64,000 nucleotides of DNA, taken from positions 35,836 through 99,835 of the forward strand of contig JMRP01000007.1 in the NCBI GenBank assembly GCA_000708525.1. Reading direction: 5' to 3'. The stretch comes from Cyanobium sp. CACIAM 14. Its GTDB lineage: Bacteria > Cyanobacteriota > Cyanobacteriia > PCC-6307 > Cyanobiaceae. Positions within the stretch are counted from its first letter, which is position 1; each line of letters starts with the position of its first letter. The position numbers and the translations under genes were made by a program. The notes under the pieces were generated by a model that saw only the letters and a list, made by a program, of their open reading frames with translations, ran no database searches and had not been told where the DNA came from. Shown here piece by piece: positions 29,517-42,358 of this stretch.

Positions 29517-30518
29517 TCAGCGGTAGGGAACCTCACCGTCGCCGGTGGGATGGGCCTTGTTGCTGTCGGGCATCCAGTAGCTGAGGTCGTTGTGCCAGTA
29601 GAGGCGGCCGGGGAGCCGGCTGGTGCTCAGCTTCGTGTGCCCCAGGGCTCCCATCAGCTGGGTCATCTCGATCGGCGAGAGGTCGGTGATCATGTCGTTG
29701 CCGGCGATCTGCAGCAGCTCCGGAAGTTTGGTGATCGTGGCCGGATCGGACAGCTTGCGGAACACCTGGGCCATCACCAGCCGCTGCCGCTCCATCCGGC
29801 CCAGATCGCCCCGTTCGTCGTGACGGAAGCGCAGGAAGCCTTCCAGGTCCTTGCCCTTGAGCAGCTGCTTGCCGGGATAGAGGTCGATGTAGAGCCCCTG
29901 GGTGTTGTCGACGTAGTACATCCGCTTGGGCACGTCCACCTCCACGCCGCCGAGGGCCTCGGCCAGCCTGGTGACCCCGTGGAGGTTCACCTTCAGGTAG
30001 CGGTCGATGGGGGCGGAGAGCAGCTTGCCAACCTCCTGCTTGGTGGTCTCGATGCCGCCGAGGGCGAACAGGGAGTTGGCCTTCACCACCCCCAGCTGCG
30101 GTGACTCGATGTAGGTGTCCCGGGGGACCTGGGTGATGTGGGTGATGTCTCCGTCCAGCTGGACGGTGAACATCACATCGGTGTTGTCGCCCACCTGGTC
30201 GCGGCCGAGCACGAGGATGCGGCGGTTCTCCAGGGAGAGGGGGTTGAGCACCGCCCCGATGCCCCTGGGTGCTGGAATCAGTCCGGCCAGAAACGGGGCG
30301 AGCCGCCCCGGCAGGGGGCCCACCAGGGTCGCGCCCACCGCCAGACCGAGCCCGAAGGTGATCAGGGGCAGCCGCCGGCCGCGATGCCGGGAGGGGGGGC
30401 GGGGCGCCGGATCGCTGCGGTGGCCCGGTTTCTCAGGCAGCGCCACCGCTCCCCGTTCCTTGCGCACCCGGGATTTCCGGGAGGGGGAGAGCTTCGAGGG
30501 CGACTGGGCCTGGTTCAT
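29517..30518 (-). CDS. LytR-CpsA-Psr (LCP) family phosphotransferase
   Basis: LCP proteins attach glycopolymers from lipid carriers to peptidoglycan or other acceptors. The 333-residue protein has a basic cytoplasmic N-terminus (~50 residues) and one membrane helix (PLITFGLGLAVGATLVG). The LCP domain follows, with the conserved Arg motifs TQVPRDTYI and FLRFRHDERGDLGRMERQR and the hydrophobic core GVTRLAEALGGVEVDVP. The catalytic part should face the periplasm. It is convergent with the TerB-like gene; a weak hairpin (AGCCT/AGGCT) lies between them. Confidence 0.9.
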   Translation of the reverse strand: MNQAQSPSKLSPSRKSRVRKERGAVALPEKPGHRSDPAPRPPSRHRGRRLPLITFGLGLAVGATLVGPLPGRLAPFLAGLIPAPRGIGAVLNPLSLENRRILVLGRDQVGDNTDVMFTVQLDGDITHITQVPRDTYIESPQLGVVKANSLFALGGIETTKQEVGKLLSAPIDRYLKVNLHGVTRLAEALGGVEVDVPKRMYYVDNTQGLYIDLYPGKQLLKGKDLEGFLRFRHDERGDLGRMERQRLVMAQVFRKLSDPATITKLPELLQIAGNDMITDLSPIEMTQLMGALGHTKLSTSRLPGRLYWHNDLSYWMPDSNKAHPTGDGEVPYR

Positions 30519-30581
30519 GATGCAACCCGCAGGGCCGCACCTTACGGTGCGACGACCCGAAAAACCAGTGGTGGCGCCGGT

Positions 30582-31778
30582 TCATGGGCTGGTCCGCACC
30601 TGCACGGCGTCGGCGGCCCGATCGGCCCGGAAGCGGGCTTCGGCCTCGTCGCCGCCCCGCGCCAGGGCCACCCCCATGCGCCGCCAGGGCCGGACCTCCG
30701 GCTTGCCGAAGAGCAATACCTGGGTGTCCGGCACCGCGAGGGCCTGCTCCAGCCCCAGATAGGTGGGCGTCCCGCCGGCCGCGGCGTCCGGGCCCGCCAG
30801 GATCACCCGCGAGGCGGCGGCTCCCAGGCTGCGGATTTCCGGGATCGGCAGGCCCAGCACCGCCCGCAGGTGCAGGTCGAATTCACTCAGGCTCTGGCCC
30901 GCCAGGGTCACCAGACCCGTGTCGTGGGGCCGGGGGGAGAGCTCGGAGAACACCACCTCCTCGGCGCCGGGCTCGCCGCAGAGGAAGAACTCCACCCCGA
31001 ACAGGCCCGCGCCGCCCAGGTCGTCGGTGACGGCCTGGGCCATCGCCTGGGCCGCGGCCAGCTGCTCCGCCCCCAGCCGGGCCGGCTGCCAGCTGCACTG
31101 GTAGTCGCCGCGTTCCTGGATGTGGCCGATGGGCGGGCAGAAGAGGGTGGGGCCCAGCCACTGGCGCACCGTCAGCAGGGTGATCTCCAGGGAGAAGCTC
31201 AGGAACTCCTCCACGATCACCCGCTCCCCGGCCCCGCGGGCGCCGGCCATGGCGGCCTCCCAGGCGGCCTGGATCTCCCCGGGACCCCGCACCACGCTCT
31301 GGCCCTTGCCGGAGGAGCTCATCACCGGTTTGACCACCACGGGCCAGCCCAGGGGGTCGGCCGCGGCCGCCAGTTCGGCGGCGCTGCCGGCATAGGCGAA
31401 GCGCGCCGTTCGCAGGCCCAGTCGCTGGGCGGCCAGGTCACGGATGCGGTCGCGGTTCATGGTCACCGCCGTGGCCCGGGCGGTCGGAATCACCGTGGTG
31501 CCCTCGGCCTCCAGTCCCGCCAGGGCATCCACCGCCAGGGCCTCGATCTCGGGAATCACCACGTCGGGCCGGTGGCGCCGCACCACCTCCCGAAGGGCGT
31601 CGGCATCGGTCATGGGGATCACTTCGGCGACCTGAGCCACCGCCATGGCCGGCGCCCCGGCGTAGCGGTCCACGGCGATCACCCGGCAGCCGAGCCGCTG
31701 GGCGGCGATCGCCACCTCCTTCCCCAGTTCGCCGCTGCCCAGCAGCATCACGGTGCGTGGGAAGGGGGAGGGTGCCAT
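30582..31778 (-). CDS. purT: Formate-dependent phosphoribosylglycinamide formyltransferase
   Basis: PurT is an ATP-grasp enzyme that formylates GAR with formate and ATP, an alternative to the folate-dependent PurN. The 398-residue sequence has the N-terminal Rossmann-like domain (MLLGSGELGKEVAIAAQRLG). It also has the ATP-grasp core (PVVVKPVMSSSGKGQSVVR; FSFSLEI-type stretch SFSLEITLLTVRQWL) and the catalytic acidic segment LFGVEFFLCG ... VFSELSPRPHDTGLVTL. The formate it needs could come from PurU (43041-43895), which releases formate from 10-formyl-THF. The gene is monocistronic, 64 bp upstream of the LCP start on the same strand. Confidence 0.97.
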   Translation of the reverse strand: MAPSPFPRTVMLLGSGELGKEVAIAAQRLGCRVIAVDRYAGAPAMAVAQVAEVIPMTDADALREVVRRHRPDVVIPEIEALAVDALAGLEAEGTTVIPTARATAVTMNRDRIRDLAAQRLGLRTARFAYAGSAAELAAAADPLGWPVVVKPVMSSSGKGQSVVRGPGEIQAAWEAAMAGARGAGERVIVEEFLSFSLEITLLTVRQWLGPTLFCPPIGHIQERGDYQCSWQPARLGAEQLAAAQAMAQAVTDDLGGAGLFGVEFFLCGEPGAEEVVFSELSPRPHDTGLVTLAGQSLSEFDLHLRAVLGLPIPEIRSLGAAASRVILAGPDAAAGGTPTYLGLEQALAVPDTQVLLFGKPEVRPWRRMGVALARGGDEAEARFRADRAADAVQVRTSP

Positions 31779-31910
31779 GGCAGGGGTTCGGGTCCGGCGA
31801 TCCTGCCGCGGCGCGCCGCCCTTCCCCTAACGTGCGGCCATGCCCGTGGCCCCGCTCCCTGCCCTGGCGGCCTTCCAGGCCCCGTCCCCGGCCCCCTCGG
31901 CTTCAGCACG

Positions 31911-32045
31911 GTGGCCGACGCGGCCGATGGCCTGCTGCCCTTCGGCTGGGATGTGGCCGGCTTCCAGAAATGGACCCTGATCTACCTGGGGGTGTCGTCC
32001 CTGGCCTTCGTGCTCGTGTGGGTGGTGGGCTATCTACGCCGCTGA
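31911..32045 (+). CDS. Small single-helix membrane protein, start uncertain
   Basis: Forty-four residues from a GTG start give a polar N-terminus (ADAADGLLPFGWDVAGFQKW) followed by one strong membrane helix (TLIYLGVSSLAFVLVWVVGY) and LRR. The codon pattern is clearly protein-like. There is no ribosome site before the GTG. A better initiation region (ATG at 31840, MPVAPLPALAAFQAPSPAP) lies in a different frame, and the frames could be joined by one indel in the C-rich tract at about 31875-31900. Function unknown. Confidence 0.5.
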   Translation: MADAADGLLPFGWDVAGFQKWTLIYLGVSSLAFVLVWVVGYLRR

Positions 32046-32105
32046 GTCTGCGCCGCTGAGCCGGCCCTGGCCTCCAGGGGGGCCTGGTGGTCGATCACGG
32101 CTGGT

Positions 32106-32354
32106 TCAGGGACGGTCCTCGTCCAGCAGGGTGAGCTGGCTCTCCGCCGATTCCTCGCTCACGAATCCGTAGGCCTCGAACACCGCCGGATCGGGATGGG
32201 TGATGCGCTGCCCATCCGGATGGCGCTCCACCCGGAACCCCTCTTCCGCCATGCGACGCATCAGGGCGGCGGCCTCCTCGAACCGTGCCGCCATCGCCTC
32301 GAGGCTGGCGCAGTCGGCGGTCAGGCCCGTTTCCTTCCAGGTGAAATAGGCCAT
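32106..32354 (-). CDS. Small conserved protein of unknown function
   Basis: The 82-residue acidic protein (MAYFTWKETGLTADCASLEA ... FEEAAALMRRMAEEGFRVER ... DPAVFEAYGFVSEESAESQL) has a mixed helix/strand pattern and no membrane segment. The FEAYGF element recalls small cyanobacterial proteins of unknown function found beside core genes. It starts 34 bp after the mraY stop on the same strand, so it is probably the last gene of the mraY transcript. I cannot assign a role. Confidence 0.75.
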   Translation of the reverse strand: MAYFTWKETGLTADCASLEAMAARFEEAAALMRRMAEEGFRVERHPDGQRITHPDPAVFEAYGFVSEESAESQLTLLDEDRP

Positions 32355-32387
32355 GGGACGGGCTGCGAGTGGCGAGGGAGGCGGGTC

Positions 32388-33464
32388 TCAGGGCAGCAGC
32401 ACCAGCCCCACCAGCACCAGTATCAGGCTGACGCCCCAGAACCCGATCACCACGCGCTGCTCCGGCATTCCCCCCAGTTCGAAATGGTGATGCAGGGGCG
32501 CCATGCGGAACAGTCGGCGTCCCTGGCCGTCGGCCCCCTTGGTGGCCTTGAACACCCCCACCTGCAGGATCACCGAGAGGGACTCGGCCAGGAACACGCC
32601 GCCCATCAGCAGCAGGGGCCAGAGGCTGTCGGTGAGCAGGGCCACCGACGAGAGGGCCGCTCCCATGGCCAGGGAGCCGGTGTCGCCCATGAAGATCCTG
32701 GCGGGATGGCGGTTCTGGCTGAGGAAGCCGAGCCAGCAGCCCGCCATGGCGGCACAGAAACCCGCCAGCACCGGGTCGCCCCCGTGGCCCCGCAGCATCA
32801 GCTGCAGCGCCATGCCGGTGAACACCACGGCGCCGCAGCCGGCTGCGAGGCCGTCGAGCCCGTCGGTGAGGTTGGTGGCATTGCTCTCCGCCAGGAACAC
32901 GAACAGGGCCAGGGGCCAGATCAGCAGGCCGAGCACCAGCACCCGGCCGAAGGGCAGACCCAGATCGCCGGGCACGCCCCCCCCCAGCCAGCCTCCCTGG
33001 TGGGCCCACACCAGGAAGAGGATCGCCGCCAGGGCCTGGAGCAGAAGCTTGCCCCGGGGGCTGAGACCGGTATTGGTGCGGCGGGTGAGGCTGCGCCAGT
33101 CATCGACCGCGCCGATGGCCATGTAGGCCAGGGTCACCGCGGCCACCGCCAGCGGCCGTGGGTCCTGCGGGCTGATCAGGCCCCCGATCAGCACCCCCAC
33201 GGGCACCACCAGCAGGCCGCCCATGGTGGGGGTGCCCGCCTTGCTGTGGTGGGCCTGGGGACCGTCCTCGCGGATCACCTGGCCGAGCTTGAGGGCGCGC
33301 AGTCGCGGGGTGCCCAGGGCCGCCACAGCTCCGCTCACCAGGGCCGCCACCACCAGGGGCAGGGTGAGCATGGAATTGGCCACCAGGGCGTCACTCGCCA
33401 GGCAGATGGCCAGCAGGATCAGGGCGAGCAGGGCCGCCGGGATCCGGCCGTCGCGGGATGCCAT
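32388..33464 (-). CDS. mraY: Phospho-N-acetylmuramoyl-pentapeptide transferase
   Basis: MraY makes lipid I from UDP-MurNAc-pentapeptide and undecaprenyl phosphate. The 358-residue protein has about ten membrane helices. Conserved cytoplasmic motifs are [38 protein letters not shown], the substrate/metal motif [27 protein letters not shown], and the His-rich [13 protein letters not shown] near the C-terminus. It lies upstream of the 82-residue gene and 22 bp downstream of the DUF3134-like gene on the same strand. Confidence 0.97.
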   Translation of the reverse strand: MASRDGRIPAALLALILLAICLASDALVANSMLTLPLVVAALVSGAVAALGTPRLRALKLGQVIREDGPQAHHSKAGTPTMGGLLVVPVGVLIGGLISPQDPRPLAVAAVTLAYMAIGAVDDWRSLTRRTNTGLSPRGKLLLQALAAILFLVWAHQGGWLGGGVPGDLGLPFGRVLVLGLLIWPLALFVFLAESNATNLTDGLDGLAAGCGAVVFTGMALQLMLRGHGGDPVLAGFCAAMAGCWLGFLSQNRHPARIFMGDTGSLAMGAALSSVALLTDSLWPLLLMGGVFLAESLSVILQVGVFKATKGADGQGRRLFRMAPLHHHFELGGMPEQRVVIGFWGVSLILVLVGLVLLP

Positions 33465-33486
33465 CGCAGGAGCCGGAGCCGGGGGG

Positions 33487-33738
33487 TCAGTCTTCCCAGT
33501 CTTCCTCGGTGGGTTCGTCGGCCTGGTTGTAGTCCTCCTTCTCGCCCATCAGCGCCGAGAGTTCCTCCTCCTCCACCGTGCTGACGTCGGTGCTGGCGGT
33601 CTCCTCGTCGGCCACCAGCCGGCCGCTGGCCTCCAGCAGACTCAGCAGGTCGGGCTCGTCCCGCAGCGGCAGCACCGGCGCCGGCTCGTTGCGCCCGTAG
33701 CGGGTTAGGGAAGGGTTGATGGTGTCGAGAATGCTCAT
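33487..33738 (-). CDS. DUF3134-like small cyanobacterial protein
   Basis: The start [20 protein letters not shown] is chosen because it matches the conserved beginning of this small cyanobacterial family; the open frame extends much further upstream into argG antisense. The 83 residues continue with [20 protein letters not shown] and end in a very acidic tail ([16 protein letters not shown] ... EEDWED). No membrane segment or catalytic motif is seen, and the function is unknown. It is 22 bp upstream of mraY in the same direction and 52 bp divergent from the next small gene. Confidence 0.72.
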   Translation of the reverse strand: MSILDTINPSLTRYGRNEPAPVLPLRDEPDLLSLLEASGRLVADEETASTDVSTVEEEELSALMGEKEDYNQADEPTEEDWED

Positions 33739-33790
33739 GCCGTCAGGCTGGGTCGTCAAGGACCGACTCACGATTCTACCGCGCTGCCCC

Positions 33791-34047
33791 ATGACCTCAT
33801 CCAAGCTCGAGGAGGTGGGCCGCCTCTGGTCCCTGGCCCTCGTCCTCAGCGCCCTGCTGGCGGCGGCCGGGAGGCGCTGGACCATGCCCCTGCCGGTCGT
33901 TCCCTGGCTGGTGGTCGCCCTCGTGCTGGGGCCGCCCCTGCTGATGGCCCTGGTGCTTCTCCTCCGCTGGCGCCTGCCCCCGGCCGGCGAGGGGGGAGAA
34001 TCCCCCCAGGCGACAGAATCGGTCGCCACAACGCAGGAGCGGCACTG

Positions 34048-34048
<1 letters not shown>
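33791..34048 (+). CDS. Small two-helix membrane protein
   Basis: The 85-residue protein starts [20 protein letters not shown]. It has two hydrophobic segments ([33 protein letters not shown]) with a short linker, then a polar C-terminal tail ([20 protein letters not shown]). Its stop codon shares one base with the argG start (TGATG), so the two genes are translationally coupled. The role is unknown. Conservation next to argG would support a real gene; the alternative is a leader frame for argG. Confidence 0.65.
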
Positions 34049-35289
<1,241 letters not shown>

Positions 35290-36010
35290 TCTTCCGTGGC
35301 CTGCCCAGGCCCAGGGCCCGTTTCAGCGCCTGACCCCATCCCTGCCGGGGGGCCACCGTGGGCAGCAGCAGGGGCTGGCCGGGTCCCGGTCCTGGGCCGT
35401 CCCTGTCACTGGAGCTGAGGTTGTAGAGGCGCTCCCTCAGGGCCTGGTTGTCGGCCAGCAGGTGCTTCTGGTGCTCCAGCACCGTGGCCAGCCGCTGCTG
35501 GAACTTGCGCTCGAAGATCTCCGGGAGGTCTTCGAGCATCTCATGCAGGGCCTTGAGTTCATCTCGGGCGGCGGCCAGTTCGAGCTCGAGTTGCTGAGGG
35601 TCGGGCGCGGGAACGGCGAGGCCGCCGGCTCGGACCTCCGGGGTCTCTGCCGGTGGAGGAGGTGAAGGTGGTGACGCTGAAGCCGGTGGTGGTGGAGGAG
35701 CCGACGCCGGCTCCTCCTCGATCAGAGTGGCGACGGCAGGGGGCTCACCGAAGCTGAAGCTGGGCGGATTGGCGCTGGGTATCGGGGCCACCGGCTGGCC
35801 GGGCGCCAGGACACTCGCCAGGGGCGCACGGTTCGAGGGCCGGCCGGCCGCCGGAAAGGCTGGCTGGGCAGGTACGGCCCGTGCCGCGTCCCCCAGCGGG
35901 ATGGCAACGTCCTTGTCCGACGCGGTGTCTGTCCCCGTATCCGACACGGTGATCCCTTAGCGCCCGTTGGACGGACTCTAGGCCGGCCGATCAGGATGCA
36001 ACACCCTGCC

Positions 36011-36373
36011 TCAGGCGGAGGCCGCCTCGGTCGGGGACACCTCGACCGAGGCTCCCGGGATGGTCCGGGGGGGAGGCATGGGACCGTCCTGGATCACGGT
36101 GAGATAGCGGATCACGTCTTCCGACAGCCGCATGGCCCGCTCCAGCACCGCCACCTGCTGGCCATCGCCGTTGTGGTTCAGCTGGACGTAGATGCCTTCG
36201 CGGTGCTTGGCGATCGGGTAGGCGAGGCGGCGCTTGCCCCGCATCTGGGTGTCGAGCACCTCGGCGCCGGCCTCGCTGACGATGTCGCGGTACTTGGCGA
36301 CGTGGGTCTCGACTTCCTCCTCCGGAATGTCCGGCCGGAGGATGTACATGGTCTCGTAGTAGGGCTGCGTCAT
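36011..36373 (-). CDS. rpsF: 30S ribosomal protein S6
   Basis: The S6 ferredoxin-like fold is clear: [20 protein letters not shown], then [30 protein letters not shown] and [16 protein letters not shown]. The start [10 protein letters not shown] gives 120 residues; a longer upstream frame is unlikely. The C-terminus carries a ~25-residue Pro/Ser/Glu tail beyond the fold, which is common in cyanobacteria. The gene is preceded by tic20 and aroE on the same strand. Confidence 0.97.
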   Translation of the reverse strand: MTQPYYETMYILRPDIPEEEVETHVAKYRDIVSEAGAEVLDTQMRGKRRLAYPIAKHREGIYVQLNHNGDGQQVAVLERAMRLSEDVIRYLTVIQDGPMPPPRTIPGASVEVSPTEAASA

Positions 36374-36463
36374 GGTCGCCTGTGGAGGGGCTGAGGGGCC
36401 GGAGCCCGCCAGCGACGGATTCAGCAACCTATCGCAACGCTGACTCCGCCCCGGCAGGGCGGC

Positions 36464-36931
36464 TCAGTAGAGCTGCATCCGCACCGCCTCCGACACGGTG
36501 GGGATGTCGGGTTCCTTGCCCCGCAGGCTCTGGATCACCGAGAAGAGCACCAGCGTCAGGGTGCCGAGGAAGACCGTGTTGGAGAGGGTGCGCAGGGCGA
36601 AGCCGCCGCCGAGGGGAGCCAGCACCGTGTCGAAGGCCAGCGTCAGCAGCACCAGAACGATGTCGATCAGGATCGCCTGGAGCACGTTGAAGCGGATGGG
36701 ATACGGCACCCGAGGGTTCCGCGCCACCAGCAGGAACAGCAGCAGGAACAGCACCAGGCTGCCGAAGGGGATCGCCCGTTCCAGCAGTACCAGCGGCAGC
36801 GCCGGCAGGGCCAGCCACTGGAGCAGCGGGAACATCGCGAACAGGCTCTGACCGAAGCGCAGGGCATCGCTCAGGGGCAGCATGTAGGCAAGGGCTCCCA
36901 GCAGCCGCTGCCAGATCGGTGGACCTTCCAT
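36464..36931 (-). CDS. Tic20/Ycf60-like membrane protein
   Basis: The 155-residue protein has four hydrophobic helices in the Tic20 pattern: a short amphipathic start (RLLGALAYMLPLSDALRFG), LPALPLVLLERAIPFGSLVL, VPYPIRFNVLQAILIDIVLV and NTVFLGTLTLVLFSVIQSLR. VPYPIRFNVLQAIL is the conserved RFN-type element of the family. In plastids Tic20 is part of the inner-envelope import channel; the cyanobacterial role is unsettled. It starts 32 bp after aroE and precedes rpsF by 90 bp on the same strand. Confidence 0.88.
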   Translation of the reverse strand: MEGPPIWQRLLGALAYMLPLSDALRFGQSLFAMFPLLQWLALPALPLVLLERAIPFGSLVLFLLLFLLVARNPRVPYPIRFNVLQAILIDIVLVLLTLAFDTVLAPLGGGFALRTLSNTVFLGTLTLVLFSVIQSLRGKEPDIPTVSEAVRMQLY

Positions 36932-36963
36932 GGAAGCTCTGTGGGGCTGTGGTTGCCCGCAGG

Positions 36964-37923
36964 CTAGGGGCCCTCCAGCCGGGCCAGGGCCGCGGCACGC
37001 ATGGCGTCCACCGGCACGTCCCGGCGGCCGCTCCAGAGCCGCAGGGAGGCGGCCCCTTGCTGCACCAGCATCTCCAGGCCGTCGATGGCCGTGCAGCCCC
37101 GCTCCCGGGCCAGCCGCAGCAGGGCCGTGGGCCGGGGGGTGTAGATGAGGTCGTAGACCGTGGCCCCGGCGGGCAGGGCCTCCAGCTGATCCGGCCGCAG
37201 GGGGGAACGGTCCGCGGCGGTGGGATCGCTGCGGCTGGCCATGCCCACCGGCGTGGTGTTCACCACGAGGTCGCTGCTGGCCAGGGCCGTCGCCAGCGGA
37301 CCGCTGGCTTCCGGCGGCTCCTGCTCCCAGGCCAGGGGGTCCAGGCGGGGGGCCCAGGAGGCGCAGGCGTCCACGAAACGCTTCAGGCTCGCCCCGTCAC
37401 GGCCCGCCACCCGGATCCGAGCCAGCCCGAGCTCCACCAGGCCCGCCACCACCGCCCGGGCACTGCCGCCGCAGCCCAGCACCAGGGCCTCGCGCTCGGC
37501 CCAGGGCCGGGGCAGGGCGTCACCGGTACCCCCGCCATGCGGCGCGGCCTGACGCAGGGGCGCGAGGAAGCCCTCCACATCGGTGTTGGTGCCCAGCCAG
37601 CCGCCCCCTTCGCGGCGCACCAAGGTGTTCACCGCCCCCAGCCGGCGGGCCAGCGGCGTCAGTTCGGCCGCCAGGGCGGCCGCCGCCTGCTTGTGGGGCA
37701 GGGTGACGTTGAGGCCGCGGCAGTCGATGGCCTCGAGCGCCCGCAGCACCAGCGCCAGCTCCGCCGCCGCCACCGGCAGGGCCAGATAGACCCAGTCGAG
37801 GCCGAGTGCGGCGATGGCGGCGTTGTGCATCGCCGGTGAGAGGGAGTGGCGCACCGGATCCCCCAGCACCCCCGCCAGGGCGGTGCCGCCGCCGATCGGC
37901 GGCGCGGTCGGAGGGGTCGCCAT
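36964..37923 (-). CDS. aroE: Shikimate dehydrogenase
   Basis: AroE reduces 3-dehydroshikimate with NADPH. The 319-residue sequence has the substrate-binding start [20 protein letters not shown], the catalytic Lys in [21 protein letters not shown]-like [13 protein letters not shown], the NADPH loop [16 protein letters not shown] and the C-terminal [21 protein letters not shown]. It is divergent from dnaK with 176 bp between, and heads the run aroE, tic20, rpsF, coiled-coil gene. Confidence 0.96.
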   Translation of the reverse strand: MATPPTAPPIGGGTALAGVLGDPVRHSLSPAMHNAAIAALGLDWVYLALPVAAAELALVLRALEAIDCRGLNVTLPHKQAAAALAAELTPLARRLGAVNTLVRREGGGWLGTNTDVEGFLAPLRQAAPHGGGTGDALPRPWAEREALVLGCGGSARAVVAGLVELGLARIRVAGRDGASLKRFVDACASWAPRLDPLAWEQEPPEASGPLATALASSDLVVNTTPVGMASRSDPTAADRSPLRPDQLEALPAGATVYDLIYTPRPTALLRLARERGCTAIDGLEMLVQQGAASLRLWSGRRDVPVDAMRAAALARLEGP

Positions 37924-38099
37924 GGCCTCGCTGCGGCAGCTGCCGGCCGACCGTAGACCGGCAGGATCCCAGGCTCCGACAGGGCTTCGCCCGCTTCCGG
38001 GTACGGCAACGGTTCGGGAACCACCCCTCGCCTGGGTCAGTCCCGGATGCGGAAGATGGCCTCAGTCCGAATTTCATCCACTTCTGGAGGTGGTCATCC

Positions 38100-39998
<1,899 letters not shown>

Positions 39999-40004
39999 GT
40001 GCGG

Positions 40005-40074
40005 GGCCGGCAGCCGCCGGCCTGCCCTCCCCATCCCCGCCCCTGAGGACCCCCGATTCGGGGCGACTCGGGGG
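40005..40074. terminator. Hairpins between dnaK and pstS, probable bidirectional terminator
   Basis: GGCCGGC (40005-40011) pairs with GCCGGCC (40016-40022), starting 6 bp after the dnaK stop. A second stem, CCCCCGA/TCGGGGG (40050-40056 with 40068-40074), lies between the convergent dnaK and pstS genes. Neither is followed by a strong U-tract. Confidence 0.45.
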
Positions 40075-40133
40075 CGTTTCCATCGCTGCGATCGACCGGT
40101 GCCGGGCAGAGCCTGCGCCGATCCGGCCGCCAC

Positions 40134-41129
40134 TCACGGTTGCAGGGTGGCCAGCTTCTCCCGCCCCCTGGCCAGCACCGAGGGAGGCAGGCTCACGTAG
40201 CCCAGCCGGGGAGCCAGGGCCTGGGCCTGGCTGGAGAGGGTGTGGTCGAACACCTTCTTCAGACTCGCGAGCCTGTGGCCGTTGCCCGTCCTGTAGAGCA
40301 GGATCCAGCTGAAGGTGACGATCGGGTAGCCCTTGTCGGGATTGGGGTTGCCGCCGGTCAGGTCGGGCCCCAGATCGATCGAGGCCAGGGCCGTGGACTC
40401 GCTCTCGCTGGTGGGCTTCACCTTCACGCCGGAGCCGTTGGTGAGGGCGGCGGCCTGCAGGTCGCCCTTCACGTAGGCCATTTCCACGTAGCCGATGCCC
40501 CCATCCACCTGGGCGAGCTGGGCGGCCACGCCCTCGTTGCCCTTGGCGCCGATGCCGGTGGGCCAGTTCACGGTCTTGCCGGTGCCGGGGCCCGCCTTCC
40601 AGGCCGGACCGATGGCCGCCAGGTGGGCGGTGAAGTTGGCGGTGGTGCCGGAACCATCGGAGCGGTGCACCACCTGGATCGGCTTGGCGGCGCAGCCCAG
40701 CGCCCGGAAGTTCCGGATCCTCCCCAGGAAGATGGCCACCAGCTGGCTCTGGCTGAGCTGCAGATCGCAGCCCGGATGGTTGTAGGCCACGGCGATGGCG
40801 CCGGCGGTCATCGGAATCTGCACCACCCCCTGGCGCACCTGGGACGTCTCGTTCTCCTTCATCGGCACGTCGCTGGCCCCGAAATCCACCGTTCCGGCAA
40901 GGAACTGGCGAACGCCCGCCCCGGAGCCCACCGACTGGTAGTTGACCTGGACGCCCTTGGCGGCCAGATCCTGGAACCAGCGCTGGTAGATCGCCGCCGG
41001 GAAGGAGGCCCCGGCGCCGTTGAGGATGCTGCTGCCGCCGCCACCGCATCCGCCGAGCAGGGCCCCGCAGCTGCCGAGCGTCACGGCGGCGGCCATGGAA
41101 CGTCGGAGCAGGAAGGTCTGAGGAGTCAT
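40134..41129 (-). CDS. pstS: Phosphate ABC transporter substrate-binding lipoprotein PstS
   Basis: This is the periplasmic phosphate receptor. The start MTPQTFLLRRSMAAAVTLGS gives a lipoprotein signal with lipobox LLGGC and 331 residues. Typical features are NGAGASFPAAIYQRWFQDLA, the phosphate-binding turns GSGAGVRQFL and SDGSGTTANFTAHLA, and FGASDVPM. The pstCAB genes are not in the window, so this is an orphan or one of several copies, as is usual in picocyanobacteria. No Pho box was identified upstream. It is 58 bp downstream of the amino-acid oxidase gene on the same strand. Confidence 0.94.
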   Translation of the reverse strand: MTPQTFLLRRSMAAAVTLGSCGALLGGCGGGGSSILNGAGASFPAAIYQRWFQDLAAKGVQVNYQSVGSGAGVRQFLAGTVDFGASDVPMKENETSQVRQGVVQIPMTAGAIAVAYNHPGCDLQLSQSQLVAIFLGRIRNFRALGCAAKPIQVVHRSDGSGTTANFTAHLAAIGPAWKAGPGTGKTVNWPTGIGAKGNEGVAAQLAQVDGGIGYVEMAYVKGDLQAAALTNGSGVKVKPTSESESTALASIDLGPDLTGGNPNPDKGYPIVTFSWILLYRTGNGHRLASLKKVFDHTLSSQAQALAPRLGYVSLPPSVLARGREKLATLQP

Positions 41130-41187
41130 CGCGAGGGGAGAGAGGGCCGCCCTGCGGGGAACGTAACCCCGGAGCGTCCAGGCCCGG

Positions 41188-42315
41188 TCAACCCCTCCGA
41201 GCGTCGAGGCCCGCCGGGCCGGGCCCCGTGTCGGCCTCGATGCACCCCGCCACCCACTCGGCCGTGGCGGGGGCCAGCAGCACACCGTTGCGGTAGTGGC
41301 CGGCGGCCAGCAGCAACCCGGGGGCGGGCCGCTCCAGCAGCGGTGCGGGTCGGCCCACCGGGCGCGGCCTCAGTCCCTGCCAGTGCTGCACCACCCGGGC
41401 CCGGCGCAGCCAGTGCGGAGCCCCGTCGCCCAGCGTGTGGAGCCGGGCGCGCTGGGCGGGATCGGCCCGCTCTCCCGGCTCCAGGGTCGCTCCGAGCCAG
41501 AGGCGGCGGCCGCCCTCCAGGTCGGGGCGGGGCACCAGATTGAGGCCCCGCCACACCACCGCCCCTGGCCAGGCGGGCGGCAGAGGGGCCTCCAGCTCCA
41601 GCTCCAGGGCCTGGCCCAGCACCGGCTCCAGCGCCAAGCCGGCGGCCCTGTCGGCCCCCAGCCCGCTCAGCAGGTCCGCGGCGGCGATCCCGGTCGCCAG
41701 CACCACCCAGGCCGCTTCCGCATGGCCTCCCTCCGCCAGGGTCAGCCGCCAGCCGCTCCGCTGGGCCTCCAGGGCCACGGCCTTCTGCGCCAGGACGCCC
41801 ATCCCGCGCGCCTGCCCATCCGCCGCCAGGGCCGCAAGGGCGACGCCGGGATCGAGCTGTCCGTCCCGGGGGGAGTGCAGCGCGGCCAGGCAGGGCTGCG
41901 GCAGCGTCGCGCCCAGCGGCTCCAGCCGCTCCCGGTCCCAGAGGCACAGGGGAAGGCCCAGGGCCCGCTTGCGGGCGGCCAGCTGCTGCAGCCGCTCCGC
42001 CTCGGCGGCGTCGGCCGCCAGCAGCAGCAGCCCCGGACGCTGCGGCAGGGGATGGCCCCGCCGTGCCAGCTCGTCGCTCCAGAGCCGCCACAGCTCCAGG
42101 CTCCGCTGACGCAGCACCCAGGCCCTGCCCCGGTCGCGGTGGAACACGTCGGCCATCAGCACCCCCAGGGCGGCCCGGCTGGCGCTGCGGTGGAGGGCCG
42201 CCGGATCGGGTGCCCCGCCGCCGGAGGGATCCAGCAGCAGCACCTGATGGCCCCGTCGCTGGAGCCACCAGGCGCAGGCCAGGCCGATGATTCCTGCTCC
42301 CACCACGATCACCAT
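41188..42315 (-). CDS. FAD-dependent amino-acid oxidase (DAO / glycine-oxidase ThiO-like)
   Basis: The start MVIVVGAGIIGLACAWWLQR begins directly with the dinucleotide-binding GxGxxG and gives 375 residues. The DAO-family layout is kept: a short acidic strand end (LLLDPSGG), ASRAALGVL, then GQLDPGVALAALAADGQARG, WVVLATGIAA and the C-terminal LLLAAGHYRNGVLLAPAT. The GHYRNG element is characteristic of ThiO/glycine-oxidase-type proteins, which supply iminoglycine for thiamine thiazole synthesis. No thiamine genes are adjacent, so the substrate is inferred. It lies between psbQ and pstS on the same strand. Confidence 0.87.
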   Translation of the reverse strand: MVIVVGAGIIGLACAWWLQRRGHQVLLLDPSGGGAPDPAALHRSASRAALGVLMADVFHRDRGRAWVLRQRSLELWRLWSDELARRGHPLPQRPGLLLLAADAAEAERLQQLAARKRALGLPLCLWDRERLEPLGATLPQPCLAALHSPRDGQLDPGVALAALAADGQARGMGVLAQKAVALEAQRSGWRLTLAEGGHAEAAWVVLATGIAAADLLSGLGADRAAGLALEPVLGQALELELEAPLPPAWPGAVVWRGLNLVPRPDLEGGRRLWLGATLEPGERADPAQRARLHTLGDGAPHWLRRARVVQHWQGLRPRPVGRPAPLLERPAPGLLLAAGHYRNGVLLAPATAEWVAGCIEADTGPGPAGLDARRG

Positions 42316-42358
42316 GGTGGGTCTCCCCGCTGCCCCGTCGGGGATCAACGGACGGGGT

